64,000 bases of DNA from Linum tenue (taxonomy: Eukaryota > Streptophyta > Magnoliopsida > Malpighiales > Linaceae), in NCBI GenBank assembly GCA_946122785.1, contig CAMGYJ010000005.1, forward strand, positions 80,532,547 to 80,596,546. The letters run 5' to 3'. The notes below the pieces were generated by a model. The model saw only the letters and a list, made by a program, of their open reading frames with translations. It ran no database searches and was not told where the DNA came from. The translations under genes were made by a program, and so were the position numbers. Position 1 is the stretch's first letter. Each line of letters begins with the position of its first letter. Shown in pieces: positions 11,621 through 22,157 of the stretch.

Positions 11621-12569
11621 TGATATGATCCCAAATTGCCCACCATTCACGTCACAATTAATTGACTAAGAAGCTATCGAAGTTGGGAAGAAGAAATGCA
11701 AAATTTGACCAAGTCAAAATCCGTGTTTAGGGTACATACTTTGGAGGCATGGTTCTCTCAATTGGATTGGTGGAAATTCAAGGTTAAGGGTTTGTATTGT
11801 AGATAAAGTTTCCATCTTTCCAATGATATACTTTGTGGATCCAGATGAGGTCATTAAGGTTGTTTTCCAAGGCCTCAAAGTTGCTACCTCAAAACTGGAA
11901 AACTGCCAGAAAATGACTAAGGCAGAAAACTGTTCTGTGAAGCCTACTTTGGAGCTCAATTCAAGGAGCATGGATGGGATTCAAGTCAAAAGGATTCCAC
12001 AACCTGAACGTAGGCATGTTTGTGAACAAAGGGAAGGAATTGGATGAAGAATTGGAGTTTGGGAAGGCCTCGAACGAAAGGCGCGAAGTTAGTACGAAAG
12101 CTGCCTTTTGACTGTTTTGCGGGCAGCTTACATGTGCTTCAAGAAAGGGAGTTTAAACCCGAAATTTGTGTCCTTTTTAGAGTTTTTTTTACCTTAATTG
12201 TTTCCTAGGTACATTAGGTTTGTATTAGGTTTATTTGCCTTTAAATACCCTTCTATTTTCGTTGTAAAATTCAGAGTTGATTGAATAGAAAAGAAACCGT
12301 TTGGTTTTGCAAGTTTGCGAACTTGTTTTGGGTTTGGTGGATTCCAAACTTGCTGAGCTTTGTATCGATTGAATAGTCCCTTCAATTGTGGTCGAGAAAC
12401 TACCCTTTTATACCATACGAGCTTTCCCCAGGTGTGGAATTGTCCGTTGGTTCCGTTTTATCCAAATTTCGTATTAAGAATGCGTTGTTCTTGATTAGAG
12501 TTCAATCAATCTTCGGATTGATTGTTTGCTGCGTGAATTTGATAAAAATACACCCCCAAGGTCGTATTA
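11621..12569 (+). repeat. Left LTR of the 11621-16743 element
   Basis: 949-bp LTR. It includes a TATA-like tttaaataccc near 12241, typical of the LTR promoter, and ends just before the primer-binding site. It differs from the right LTR at scattered positions, more than the LTR pair at 19450/23520, so this insertion looks older. Confidence 0.9.
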
Positions 12570-13471
12570 AGTGGTATCAGAGGCTGGTTCAAACTCAGTG
12601 GCGATATTTTGAAGAAAAAGAGGCAGATTCGAGTGGATTGAAGGCGCTGAAATTGACTCTGCACTGTTGGGCAAAACAGAGCACGCAGGAAAGTTGCGAC
12701 AAGGGAGTTTCAGCTGCTTTAATGGAGCTCGAGCAGACCCTGACCCAATCCATGGCGTGGGAAGAGTGTAGGAAGTCCTTGGAGACCATCCTAGCCAAAG
12801 CCACGTCAGGCAAGTCGAGTCTAACCGCGTTTGGCCAAGCAGATTATGCTGCTGTCCGAGCAGCCCCTGTTTTTGAAACTCCACAAGCAGAAACACCACC
12901 AGCGCGTCCCGCAGGCAACGAGGATCGCGAGAATCTTCCCACAACAGTCATCAAGCATCGAGAATCAGATGAGCAGCGTGATAATCTATTTCACAGCCGA
13001 TGCTTTGCGGAAGGCAAATTAATTTCGTTCGTGATCAACGGAGGTTGTTGTGCGAATATCATCAGTCGTGACGCTGTCCAAAAGCTCGGATTAACGACTC
13101 GAAGGCACCCTGAGCCTTACCAACTCGGCTGGATCAACGAACACGGTACGATTAATGTCACGAAGCAAGTCGTAGTTCGTTTTCAAATTGGCGGTTACGA
13201 AGACGAGATTAATTGCGACGTGGTGCCAATGAGTTTTGTTCATATGATGCTGGGAAGACCGTGGCAGTTCGATCGCAAAGTTGCCCATGACGGTCGAACT
13301 AATCGATACAAAGTCAAGCATCACAGTAAGAAGTTTGTGTTGATTCCCCTTTCTCCGGAAGAAGTTTACGACGATTTGAAGCAGATGGAGGAGAATTTAA
13401 ACGAGGGAAAGAATGTTCAAGCTCAATTATGGGTACAGAGACGTATTGGACTTAATTTCATGGGGCTTTAA
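12570..13471 (+). pseudogene. Gag/protease-like ORF, copy A
   Basis: An open frame runs from the LTR junction to 13471. The N-terminal part (to about 12,880) is unrecognised and gag-like. The C-terminal part is a Gypsy retropepsin with the flanking motifs RHPEPYQLGWINEHG, QVVVRFQIGGYEDEI and LGRPWQFDRKVAHDG. The catalytic loop reads VINGGCCANIIS where the family has I-I-D-G-G, so the catalytic Asp is Asn and the enzyme should be dead. The frame stops early because copy A has one extra G near 13463 relative to copy B. Confidence 0.8.
12572..12583 (+). promoter_or_regulatory. Primer-binding site, initiator tRNA-Met type
   Basis: tggtatcagagg begins three bases after the LTR end and matches the common plant primer-binding site complementary to the 3' end of initiator tRNA-Met (TGGTATCAGAGC). 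Confidence 0.85.
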
Positions 13472-14467
13472 AAAGCTTTTGCGGGCTGTTTCAGATTCGG
13501 ACACCATCCCCTATCCCGACCTCTGTTTTGCGACAAAACAACAGAGTTCAGACTCTGTCATTGCTAGGGGTGGTAAACGGTAATCCGGTAAACGGTTTAC
13601 CGTTTTACCGAACCTTTTACCGGCGGTATCGGCAGCCGAGCGGGAAGTTGGGGGAGTCGGTTTACCGGACACAAGCAGAAACACCACCAGCGCGTCCCGC
13701 AGGCGACAAGGATCGTGAGAATCTTCCCACAACAGTCATCAAGCATCGAGAAGCAGATGAGCAGCGTGATAATCTATTTCACAGCCGATGCTTTGCGGAA
13801 GGCAGATTAATTTCGTTCGTGATCAACGGAGGTTGTTGTGCAAATATCATCAGTCGTGACGCTGTCCAAAAGCTCGGATTAACGACTCAAAGGCACCCTG
13901 AGCCTTACCAACTCGGCTGGATCAATGAACACGGTACGATTAATGTCACGAAGCAAGTCGTAGTTCGTTTTCAAATTGGCGGTTACGAAGACGAGATTAA
14001 TTGCGACGTGGTGCCAATGAGTTGTGTTCATATGATGCTGGGAAGACCGTGGCAGTTCGATCGCAAAGTTGCCCATGACGGTCGAACTAATCGATACAAA
14101 GTCAATCATCACAGTAAGAAGTTTGTGTTGATTCCCCTTTCTCCGGAAGAAGTTTACGACGATTTGAAGCAGATGGAGGAGAATTTAAACGAGGGAAAGA
14201 ATGTTCAAGCTCAATTATGGGTACAGAGACGTATTGGACTTAATTTCATGGGCTTTAAAAAGCTTTTGCGGGCTGTTTCAGAGTCGGACACCATCCCCTG
14301 TCCCGACCTCTGTTTTGCGACAAAACAACAGAGTTCAGACTCTGTCATTGCTAGGGGTGGTAAACGATTTACCGTTTTACCGAACCGGTAACCGGCGGTA
14401 AACGGTAAACCGTTTACCGGCGGTATCGGCAGCCGAGCAGGAAGTTGGGGGAGTCGGTTTACTGGAC
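12883..14467 (+). repeat. Tandem duplication inside the LTR element (2 x ~790 bp)
   Basis: Unit A (12883-13670) and unit B (13671-14467) are near-identical direct repeats. Each holds the protease domain and the first ~105 bp of the hAT element that begins at 13565 in A and 14352 in B. The junction lies at a short ac/aca microhomology. The duplication therefore happened after the hAT insertion. Confidence 0.9.
13671..14391 (+). pseudogene. Protease-like ORF, copy B
   Basis: Second copy of the retropepsin segment, with the same VINGGCCANIIS loop carrying Asn in place of the catalytic Asp. The substitution therefore predates the duplication or was already in the source element. Unlike copy A it lacks the extra G near the end and reads on into the hAT terminus. 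It has no reverse transcriptase downstream. Confidence 0.8.
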
Positions 14468-14836
14468 ACGGTATCGGTAAATACCGACGGTAAATCGGTA
14501 ATACCGATACCGAAATCCCCCCTCCCTACTCCACTAACATATAACATATACATCATTATTCACAAATATAAAATAAGTAAGTATAGGTCTAAAAAATATT
14601 GTAAATAAGAGTTAATAATAAATTCGATTCGGTAAACCGACCGAAAAACCGCCTGAAATCGCTTCTCACGGTATTTCGGTAATACCGGTTTGTAACCGTT
14701 TACCGGTAATTCGGTAATCGGTAAACCGGTTACAAACCGATATCGGCAATCGGTGACCAATTTGACCAACTTCGGTATACCGAAACCGGTAAATTCGGTA
14801 AACAATTTACCGTTTACCGACCGAATCCCAACCATA
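14352..14836. mobile_element. hAT-type MITE with 8-bp TSD, in the LTR element interior
   Basis: The termini taggggtgg and ccaaccata form short inverted ends. They are flanked by the 8-bp TSD gtcattgc (14344-14351 and 14837-14844). The body is dense with direct and inverted copies of ggtaaac/gtttacc and cggtaata motifs, so it can fold extensively. A truncated copy of its left end (13565-13670), with the same target bases before it, lies in duplication unit A. Confidence 0.9.
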
Positions 14837-14844
14837 GTCATTGC

Positions 14845-15340
14845 TGCCGACGACGAGGGAGGACAGCCAAGGCACTCCGACGATTTGAAACCGTCTCTGG
14901 AGGTGGGAGAAGGGTTTGAGAAGAGAGAAGAAGGTCGGGATAAGGCTGACGATGGGCATATCGACTTGGTGACGCTAGCAGCAAGGCGTTCCAATTCTGC
15001 AACAAAACAGAGCAGGAGAGAGCACAGATGGGTTGGAACTCTGCGGGATGAGTCAAAACTCGCCGATGGTGCCGAAACGATACCCACGACCCCAGCAACG
15101 TTGTAAGATGCTTCATTGGAGATGGCTGTACCAGAATTTGGTGAATCAAATTGGATAGAATCGCCTCTGTTCGTGAAGAACACGGCCGCCGCCGACCCTC
15201 TAGTGGATAGAGCGATTGAGCTCGATTCGAGCCAAATTGGCGCTGGAGAATCATTCAAGGAGGTCCTAGGAACGTGTCAAAGCGACCAATTCATCTTGGC
15301 AAAGCTTGAATAAAAAACGCACAAATCGGAACATTCAAAT
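14845..15340 (+). other. Interior of the LTR element, unrecognised
   Basis: Open but unrecognised frames encode acidic, Ser/Arg-rich sequence. The stretch continues the protein-coding style of the element interior, but no conserved domain was recognised. Confidence 0.4.
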
Positions 15341-15792
15341 GTGGCCGACGGCGGGAAGGAAGAAATCGAAGATTCATCGACAATGGTGATGATTCGAGAC
15401 TGGTGGCAGGTCCAAAACTTCAATTGGAAGCATCGCGAAGAGTGTGGAGTAGGTGAATTGTATTGGGGATGCCTAAATTCAAAACCCCCAATTTGTTTGA
15501 GCAAGAACGTGTACGAGAGCGACGTCCAACGACCTGGGTATTGTTCCGATCGAATTCTGGCAAAATTGAACGATGAGGAAGGTTTTTGGCAAGTTCATGA
15601 AGAGTTTACAACAACTCTGCAAGCTTCCAAGCCCTTGGACGAGATCGAAGTTGAGTATGCAGCTGAAATTTTTGCGTCGAAAAAGATGATCGGGCAGCCC
15701 ACTTTCGATCCAATTTGGGATCAATTCTGTGAACGGTTTGAGCAACGAAAGGCTAAAGTGTTGAGGGCAACACTTTTTCAAGAGGGAGGGCC
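15341..15792 (+). CDS. Hypothetical ORF before the right LTR
   Basis: An open frame from ATG at 15341 (MADGGKEEIEDSS) encodes about 150 residues within the element interior before running into the right LTR. It is rich in Trp, Glu and Lys (for example RDWWQVQNFNWKHREE). I do not recognise a domain. It could be a leftover gag or accessory segment of the non-autonomous element. The frame continues into the LTR without a stop until 16216, which argues against a well-kept gene. Confidence 0.35.
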
Positions 15793-16743
15793 TGATATGA
15801 TCCCAAATTTCCCACCATTCACGTCACAATTACTTGACAAAGAAGCTATCGAAGTTGGGAAGAAGAAATGCAGAATTTGGCCAAGTCAAAATCCATGTTC
15901 AGGGTACATAATTTGGAGGCGTGGTTCTCTCAATTGGATTGGTGGAAATTCAAGGTTAAGGTTTTGTTTTGTAGATAAAGTTTCCATCTTTCCAATTATA
16001 TGCTTATTGGATCCAGATGATGTCGTTAAGGTTGTTTTCCAAGGCCTCAAAGTTGCTACCTCAAAACTGGAAAACTGCCAGAAAATTACTAAGGCAGAAA
16101 ACTGTTCTGTGAAGCCTACTTTGGAGCTCAATTCAAGGAGCATGGATGAGATTCAAGTCAAAAGGCTTCAACAACGTGAAAGTAGGTATGTTTGTGAACA
16201 AAGGGAAGGAACTTAATGAAGAATTGGAGTTCGGGAAGGCCTCGAACAAAAGGCGCAAAGTTAGTACGAAAGCTACCTTTTTACTGTTTTGCGGGAAGCT
16301 TACTTGTGCTTCAAGAAAGGGAGTTTAAACCCGAAATTTGTGTCCTTTTTAGATTTTGTTTTTACCTTAATTGTTTCCTAGGTACATTAGGTTTGTATTA
16401 GGTTTATTTGCCTTTAAATACCCTTCTATTTTCGTTGTAAAATTCAGAGTTGATTGAATAGAAAAGAAACCGTTTGGTTTTGCAAGTTTGCGAACTTGTT
16501 TTGGGTTTGGTGGATTCCAAACTTGCTGAGCTTTGTATTGATTGAATAGTCCCTTCAATCATTGTCGAGCAACTACCCTTTTATACCATACGAGCTTTCC
16601 CCAGGTGTGGAATTGTCCGTTGGTTCCGTTTTATCTAAATTTCGTATTAAGAACGCGTTGTTCTTGATTCGAGTTCAATCAATCTTTGGATTGATTGTTT
16701 GCTGCGTGACTTTGATAAAAATACACCCCCCAGGGTCGTATTA
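15793..16743 (+). repeat. Right LTR of the 11621-16743 element
   Basis: 951-bp LTR matching 11621-12569, preceded by a polypurine tract and followed by the TSD ggcta. A diverged solo LTR of the same family lies at 45698-46626. Confidence 0.9.
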
Positions 16744-16748
16744 GGCTA

Positions 16749-18460
16749 CAAGTTTTATAATCCCACCTCAAGAAGTTTTTAAATGAGAAATGTGAGATTT
16801 CTTGAGTATGTTGAGTTTTGGGGGGAAGGAAACATAAGGAATAATGTTACCACACAAACTCAACACACTCAAGAAGTGTCATTAAGTATATCCACAAAGT
16901 AGAAGATGGACGATTCTAGCTAACAATATCGTTGTTCTTCAAAGAATATATACATGACATCAGGTTGACTAATGATCCAATTTTTAGTCAAGTCGTGAAC
17001 AGTTATGAAAAGTGGAGTGATGCCATGTGGTAAAGTCAATGAGAGATATAAGGCATGTTGGTCTCTAAAGGCTTTACTCATAAGGGAAGCATTGAGTCCA
17101 AGAGACTTTCTCTCTGGTATATTTGAAAGACTCTTTAAGGAATATAATGGCAATGGTGGCTCATATAAGCATCTCATTATTGATATCACAATTTTTTATC
17201 ATGTTATTAGCTCATTCAGATTTAGGGACTAATGTTGGAGATGATTGTGTATATTTTAAGTTCAGTGGGAGTAAATTAATTTTCCTGTTTTATACATCAT
17301 GGTTGTTCTACTTAAGGTGCAAGTAAAATAAGTTAGTAAACAAGGAGATGTGTTGTAGCTAAAGGAGACAGTTTTGGTCTCAATCAGTGCCCCATTATAT
17401 ATAAGAAATTAAGATACAAAATCTCCTTAATACATATTTGCATTAAGGATCTAATGTATACTTTAGTTTATTCTCATCCCAATAAAGCATTTATAGTAAG
17501 AGTCTTTGGCAGATATTTGATTGATCTATGCATGAAACACTAGAAGGATTCAAACGTGTAACGTGTTTACTAAAGTTGATAAAAGAATTCATCCAAACTT
17601 GTTAGAGATCAGATAATTTAGAGATCATCAAGTACTCTGACTCTGATGTTACAGGATGTCAAGATAGCATAAACTCTACATCAGATTACCCTTCAGTATT
17701 GGGTAGAGTTCAAAGCATATCTTGAGACTTCCAATTATGGTTGCAAAATTTTTGTCACTAGAATGACTTTCGAAAGTCATTAAAGGTCAACCGGACAATA
17801 ATATGATAGTGATACACTATCATTACCACGGATTTCAGAAGTCAAATATATTGACATCAAGCTCCCGGTGGTTAAAGATAAAGTTCAAAATAGAAAAGTT
17901 TCTATTGAACATTAAGGAAATGACTAATGCTAGCTTATCCATTAGCCAATGGTTTGACACATAAAGATTTTCATGAGCATATTGCTCGCATGAGTGTTTT
18001 TCCGGGTGGTACCTTGGTTTAGTGGGAGTCATTTAAGTAGTTCAATAGATTATGACTAAATCAATTCTGCAGAGTAAAGTGATGGTTTTCTAGAGTCTAT
18101 TTTGGAAATTAAAGCCCCTTCAGTTATACAGTGGTCACATTGTGTGAAGGAATTTCAGTTGATCTCAATAAGGACTAAAGTTGGACCAGTTGAAAATAGA
18201 CATGTTAAAGATCACATTGCATGTAATTTTCATGCCACTCATCCATATTTGATCTATGTCATTGAGTGTATTGATGTGGTGATCATGGTGGTTTAGTCAT
18301 TATTATATTGTAATTAAAGCCGCTTAGGTTCCATAATTAATACATGAGGTGGACCAGATTGTTTTAGGAGATGTCTAACCACAAATAGCATACGGTTGTG
18401 CGCCTAAAGAATTTTGTAATATAATTGTTTCAAGAAAAATATGCAGCCCAAGTGGGAGAT
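16749..18460 (+). pseudogene. Copia pol remnant (reverse transcriptase / RNase H end)
   Basis: Broken frames still show Copia pol motifs. RYKA sequence followed by KDSLRNIMAMVAH (about 17122-17160) matches the reverse transcriptase entry region. VKYIDIKLPVV and SIEHIKEMT (about 17,840-17,925), followed by FHEHIARMSVF, match the C-terminal end of Copia RNase H. Many stops and small indels separate them. The whole stretch is collinear with 44504-47760 in reverse complement. Confidence 0.75.
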
Positions 18461-18947
18461 TGTTAGGAAATTCTATTTCCTATATTGATATGGGCCACAT
18501 ATTTTACAATTATATGAACTATTTGATTAAGTGGGCTAATTGTAAGTGATCCAAATTAGGAGCCCAAAGATATATTGTATGTGATATGGACCTAAATGGG
18601 TGGAAACCCAATACTTACACCTATGGGTTTTATGGGAGCCCATGGTGGTGAGTATATAATGAACCTTAAGGTTGTGGTCCCCAATACACTAAGACCAAAC
18701 ACTCTCTTCTTCTCCCCATCAGGAAGATTAGAGAATTCCAGTAAGAGGAACTGAGGAGGCTTGGTTGAGGAAGGTCACAAAACCTCCTGGATCGTGCTCT
18801 AGGTGTATCGTCCAGTTCAAGATCGACTTCCAAATTCCTCATAAAGGTCTTGACGATCAACAATACGGTTCAGGTATTTCTACAAACCTTTGATAATCTA
18901 ACGAGATGAATTTCGGGGAATTATATATGTTATAGTTTATTCTAACA
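18461..18947 (+). repeat. 3' LTR of the plus-strand Copia element
   Basis: 487-bp LTR with the ends tgttag and ctaaca, directly after the polypurine tract. It aligns with the minus-strand Copia LTRs at 44015-44503 and 50843-51265. Confidence 0.88.
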
Positions 18948-18952
18948 TTAAG

Positions 18953-19165
18953 AGCGCCGAGAAGGGAAATCCACTCCCCACTAGCAATGATTCGTTTGAA
19001 TTCATATGATTCGCAACACCTAGGGTGCGATCGAGTCAAGCTAGATACGTTGATAGCAGAGGGATGGGAAATCTACTCGCCACTGGCACCGATTCGTTTT
19101 ATTTCATAAGATTCGCAAGATCTAGGGTGAGACTTCAGTTAGATGCGATAAGAGCGCCAGAAAGG
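18953..19165. repeat. Two ~100-bp tandem repeats
   Basis: Two consecutive units share gggaaatc-actc-ccact and gattcg-aa-a-ctagggtg. A partial third unit begins with the shared agagcgcc and gggaaat (about 19,150). This lies immediately outside the Copia LTR, in the target DNA. Confidence 0.6.
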
Positions 19166-19449
19166 GAAATTTTGTCCGATGATTAGGGGAACGAATCAGG
19201 TCAGTAACCTTATGGTGAGTAACCATGAGTAACCCGTCCACATCAGCATGACATCAGCGTCCCTCTCTCTCCCGAAAAGCCTTTAATTTTCCCTTCCTTA
19301 ATATTTGACGGACGATTTCTCACTCGTTTGAAATCAAAATTTAATTTTTTTGCACAGTTAGATCAGATTAATTGTGCTCTTCAAAATGATATCCACTTTG
19401 ATATATTTTTCGACCAAAAAAAAATTGACTCATTTTTTACTAGTCTATA

Positions 19450-20830
19450 TGATGACTCGGTATTTGCACATGTTTTCCCCTTTGTTTCTTGATTGTTTGA
19501 GCTTGAATTATCGTGTCTTTGGCCTATTTTACGCTAGGTTGTGTTCCTTTGTCATATTTCAGGTCCTAGCACATAAATTGAAGCATAGGCGCAAGTTTCA
19601 AGTCAATCAGAGATCAATTGACGATTCGGGAGAAGAAACTCGGGCATGACCTGAAGAAGAATGGATTTCTACCTCACTTTATGGACAAAGAATCATGCAA
19701 GCTTGTCGTGAAAAGAAATAGGGCGAGACTACGAGCGTCTGGGATCAAACGGCGACTGATTCGGAGTCCGGACGAGGGAGAAACGAAGCATTAAACAGAG
19801 GCTAAGCAAGCCACACGGGCATCCTGGAACTCCACACGGCCGTGTGGGTCGTGGCCGTGTGGAAATCACCGAGCCTTCACACGGGAAGCTGGGAAAGCCA
19901 CACGGCCGTGTGGCCTGGCCGCGTGATCGGGAATTCCTGTTTAAAACCCGATTTTCAGCAAAAGGAAAGGGGAGAGCTGGGTTTTTGGTTCCCAAACACC
20001 CAAGGGACGAACCCTAGAGAGAGAGCAACTTGGGAACATTCTTGGAGCTATTTTGGAGGATTTCTTCGCCATTGGAGCTCGGGAATCAAGCTTGGAGATG
20101 GAGATTGATGATATAGATAAGATTTCTGCAGTCTCTCTCTTCTCTATGGAGTAACTTCCCTTCACTTAGGTTTTGAGGAACCCTAGTTCCATGTGTTAGG
20201 ATCTTTCTTGTATGAAGTTTTGGATGCTATATTGTTTGATTATAATCGATTGAGGCATGATTTATTGAGTCAATTGAATCTTGATCAAATCCTCTTGATT
20301 TCTGCTTTAACCTATTATAGATAGAATCTGATTAGGTTAAGAGAGCTTCCTTGATTGATAGTGGTGAATTGGTTGTGCGAGAGTCAATCAATTCACTGCT
20401 TTATACTGGAATTCATTCCAGTAGTGGAGTTCTGTGTTCATAGCCTCAGCTTTCTATCCTGGTGAAGACTAGTCGTCTGTCGGGTAGTTGGACTGAGAGG
20501 GCTTGGTCAGCTTAAGAGATTCCAAGCTAATTTAGGATCTTCCGCAGTTTAATCAACAGTAGATCAACCAAAGGTAATTGCAACTTGGACCTAATTGAGG
20601 AGCTAGGGGGAATCATACCTAAGTGAGTTCCCAACTTGTAATTAGTAGAGTAGTCAGTAGAGTAGTTTATAAATCAATCCTTAATCTAGTATGCTAGATA
20701 ATGAACTGAAGCTGAGTAATAGTAACTCTAGAGACCCGTGGATTCGATATTTATTACTTGTGCCACTATACTGCAGTCCCTTTCATTGGTTACACTTGGC
20801 CATTTTTAGGTGTTGTGTTTTAGCGTGTCA
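19450..20830 (+). repeat. Left LTR of the gag-only element
   Basis: 1381-bp LTR. A GC-rich block at about 19,810-19,930 contains repeated self-complementary cacacggccgtgtg motifs, a known feature of some plant Gypsy LTRs. It is directly followed by the primer-binding site. Confidence 0.92.
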
Positions 20831-20836
20831 AGTTTT

Positions 20837-20854
20837 TGGCGCCGTTTCCGGGGA
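20837..20854 (+). promoter_or_regulatory. Primer-binding site, tRNA-Asp type
   Basis: tggcgccgtttccgggga lies seven bases after the LTR. The usual plant Athila/Tat site is tggcgccgttgccgggga, so this copy differs at one base. Confidence 0.8.
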
Positions 20855-20967
20855 CTTTCTAGATTATTAGGAAAGGCAGAAGTTTGTTACTTAAGCTTTT
20901 TTCTTTTGTTTTCCGCTCTTGCTTTTCACTTGGGTGTTTTTTGTTTTTGTTGGTGCAGATCTGAATC

Positions 20968-22157
20968 ATGGACCATCATGGCTTCTCCAATCATTGGGGG
21001 TATCCACCACCATCCGAGTGGTATTACCCCGAGACTCCCTGGAGTAACCAAGGAGGAGAAGACTATGGAGTCGGTTCCAGTACCAACCCCCTTTCTACGG
21101 AGAACAATCAGACCCTTGGGCATATCAAGAACAACCTCCTTATCGAGAAGAATTTCTCCCACAACCAGAGGGGCCATTGGAGCTGGAGATACCCATGGCG
21201 GCCTTCACGGGCCATTCTGCAGAGCCATGCTACACTCCACAGCCAGATCCAAACTATGAATTGAGGCTTCTCATGGAGCAGTTTGCTCGAGACTGTGAGA
21301 GATCATGCTCCAGGATGGATCATTGTGTCCAGGCCTATCGTGAAACAGAGGAGATCCTCCTGAGCCTTAAGAAGAGCGTCGATGATGTTGAGCGATCTTG
21401 TGCACAACCTGCTCCAGATCACCCTTCTGCTACCATACTAGAAGAGGAGGAGGAAGAAGAAGGCTACAAGGACATTGTGGAGCACACTGAAGTTGTCACG
21501 GAGAGCTCTCGTGATGATCATGATCAGGAATGTCCTATCATAGCCGACCACACCTTCCCACATCCCACACCGAGCTTTGAAGAGGCGGGCATGAGTGAGG
21601 AGATGCAAGAAGATCTCATGAAAGAAATTGCTTGGCAACTTGCTCTCCAATCCGTGCTAGAAGAAGAAGAGCAAGAAAGGGTGCAGAAAGAAGTTGTGGA
21701 GGATGACGAAAGTGAAGCAGGAGGAGTTCTTGATCATTTCCAAGGGGTGATACCACATGAAGAAGAAAGGGAGGTTGAAGAAGAAATTGGCGTCCAGGCT
21801 GAGGACGGAGTTAAGGTGGAAGAGGCCTGCACCGGCCATGAGTTACATGTGATATCTCCACCAAAATTCGAGGAGCTGCTTGGCAAGGACCCATTTGCAG
21901 TGTCTCTTTGCCAGACCAAGGCCACATCGACATCGGTCCCTCTTGGTGGACGCGATGGTGGCCAATCGATGCTGTCTTATCTGGTTTGGGGCAATGAGAC
22001 GAGAGAAGAGAAGAAGAGGTCTCGAGGGTGGAGACTTCATCTGCATCAAGTGCACGAGCCTTTATCACCTGCCACACCACCTGCTTGTGACTTGAGACTC
22101 CACCTCATAGATGAGAACCTCAACTTCAAGGAGGTTCTAGCATGGACCGAAACTTAG
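20968..22157 (+). pseudogene. Gag-like ORF of the non-autonomous element (one frameshift)
   Basis: The frame starts MDHHGFSNHWGYPPPSEWYY at 20968. It changes frame near 21085-21093 at a run of C and T, then continues FYGEQSDPWAYQEQ in the frame that stays open to 22157. The downstream part has a Cys/Arg-rich segment (CERSCSRMDH) and then long Glu-rich acidic stretches with predicted helices. No zinc knuckle, protease or polymerase was seen. It resembles the gag region of Athila/Tat elements only in style and position. It could alternatively be an element-specific structural protein. Confidence 0.65.

Larger units (their letters stand above)
11621..16743 (+). mobile_element. Non-autonomous LTR retrotransposon with protease-like domain, TSD ggcta
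   Basis: Two LTRs of about 950 bp (11621-12569 and 15793-16743) flank a 3.2 kb interior. They begin tgatatgatccc and end gtcgtatta, which form imperfect inverted termini. A 5-bp TSD, ggcta (11616-11620 and 16744-16748), marks insertion into the plus-strand Copia element. The primer-binding site follows the left LTR, and the polypurine tract agagggagggcc (15781-15792) precedes the right one. The only recognisable domain is a Ty3/Gypsy-type retropepsin, present twice by tandem duplication; no reverse transcriptase or integrase is present. It would need enzymes from an autonomous Gypsy relative. Confidence 0.92.
9030..18947 (+). mobile_element. Decayed Copia retrotransposon, plus strand, split by insertions
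   Basis: Blocks at about 9,600-10,390, 11,044-11,620 and 16,749-18,460 are collinear, in reverse complement, with the internal region of the Copia element at 44015-51265. They end in a polypurine tract (aagtgggagat, 18450-18460) and a 3' LTR. The leader carries recurring ccaaagatag/cccaaagg motifs at about 9,050, 9,365, 9,455, 9,550, 9,800 and 9,895. The body is interrupted by an hAT element (10400-11035) and by an LTR retrotransposon (11621-16743). No 5' LTR or primer-binding site was found, so the left limit is approximate. Confidence 0.75.
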
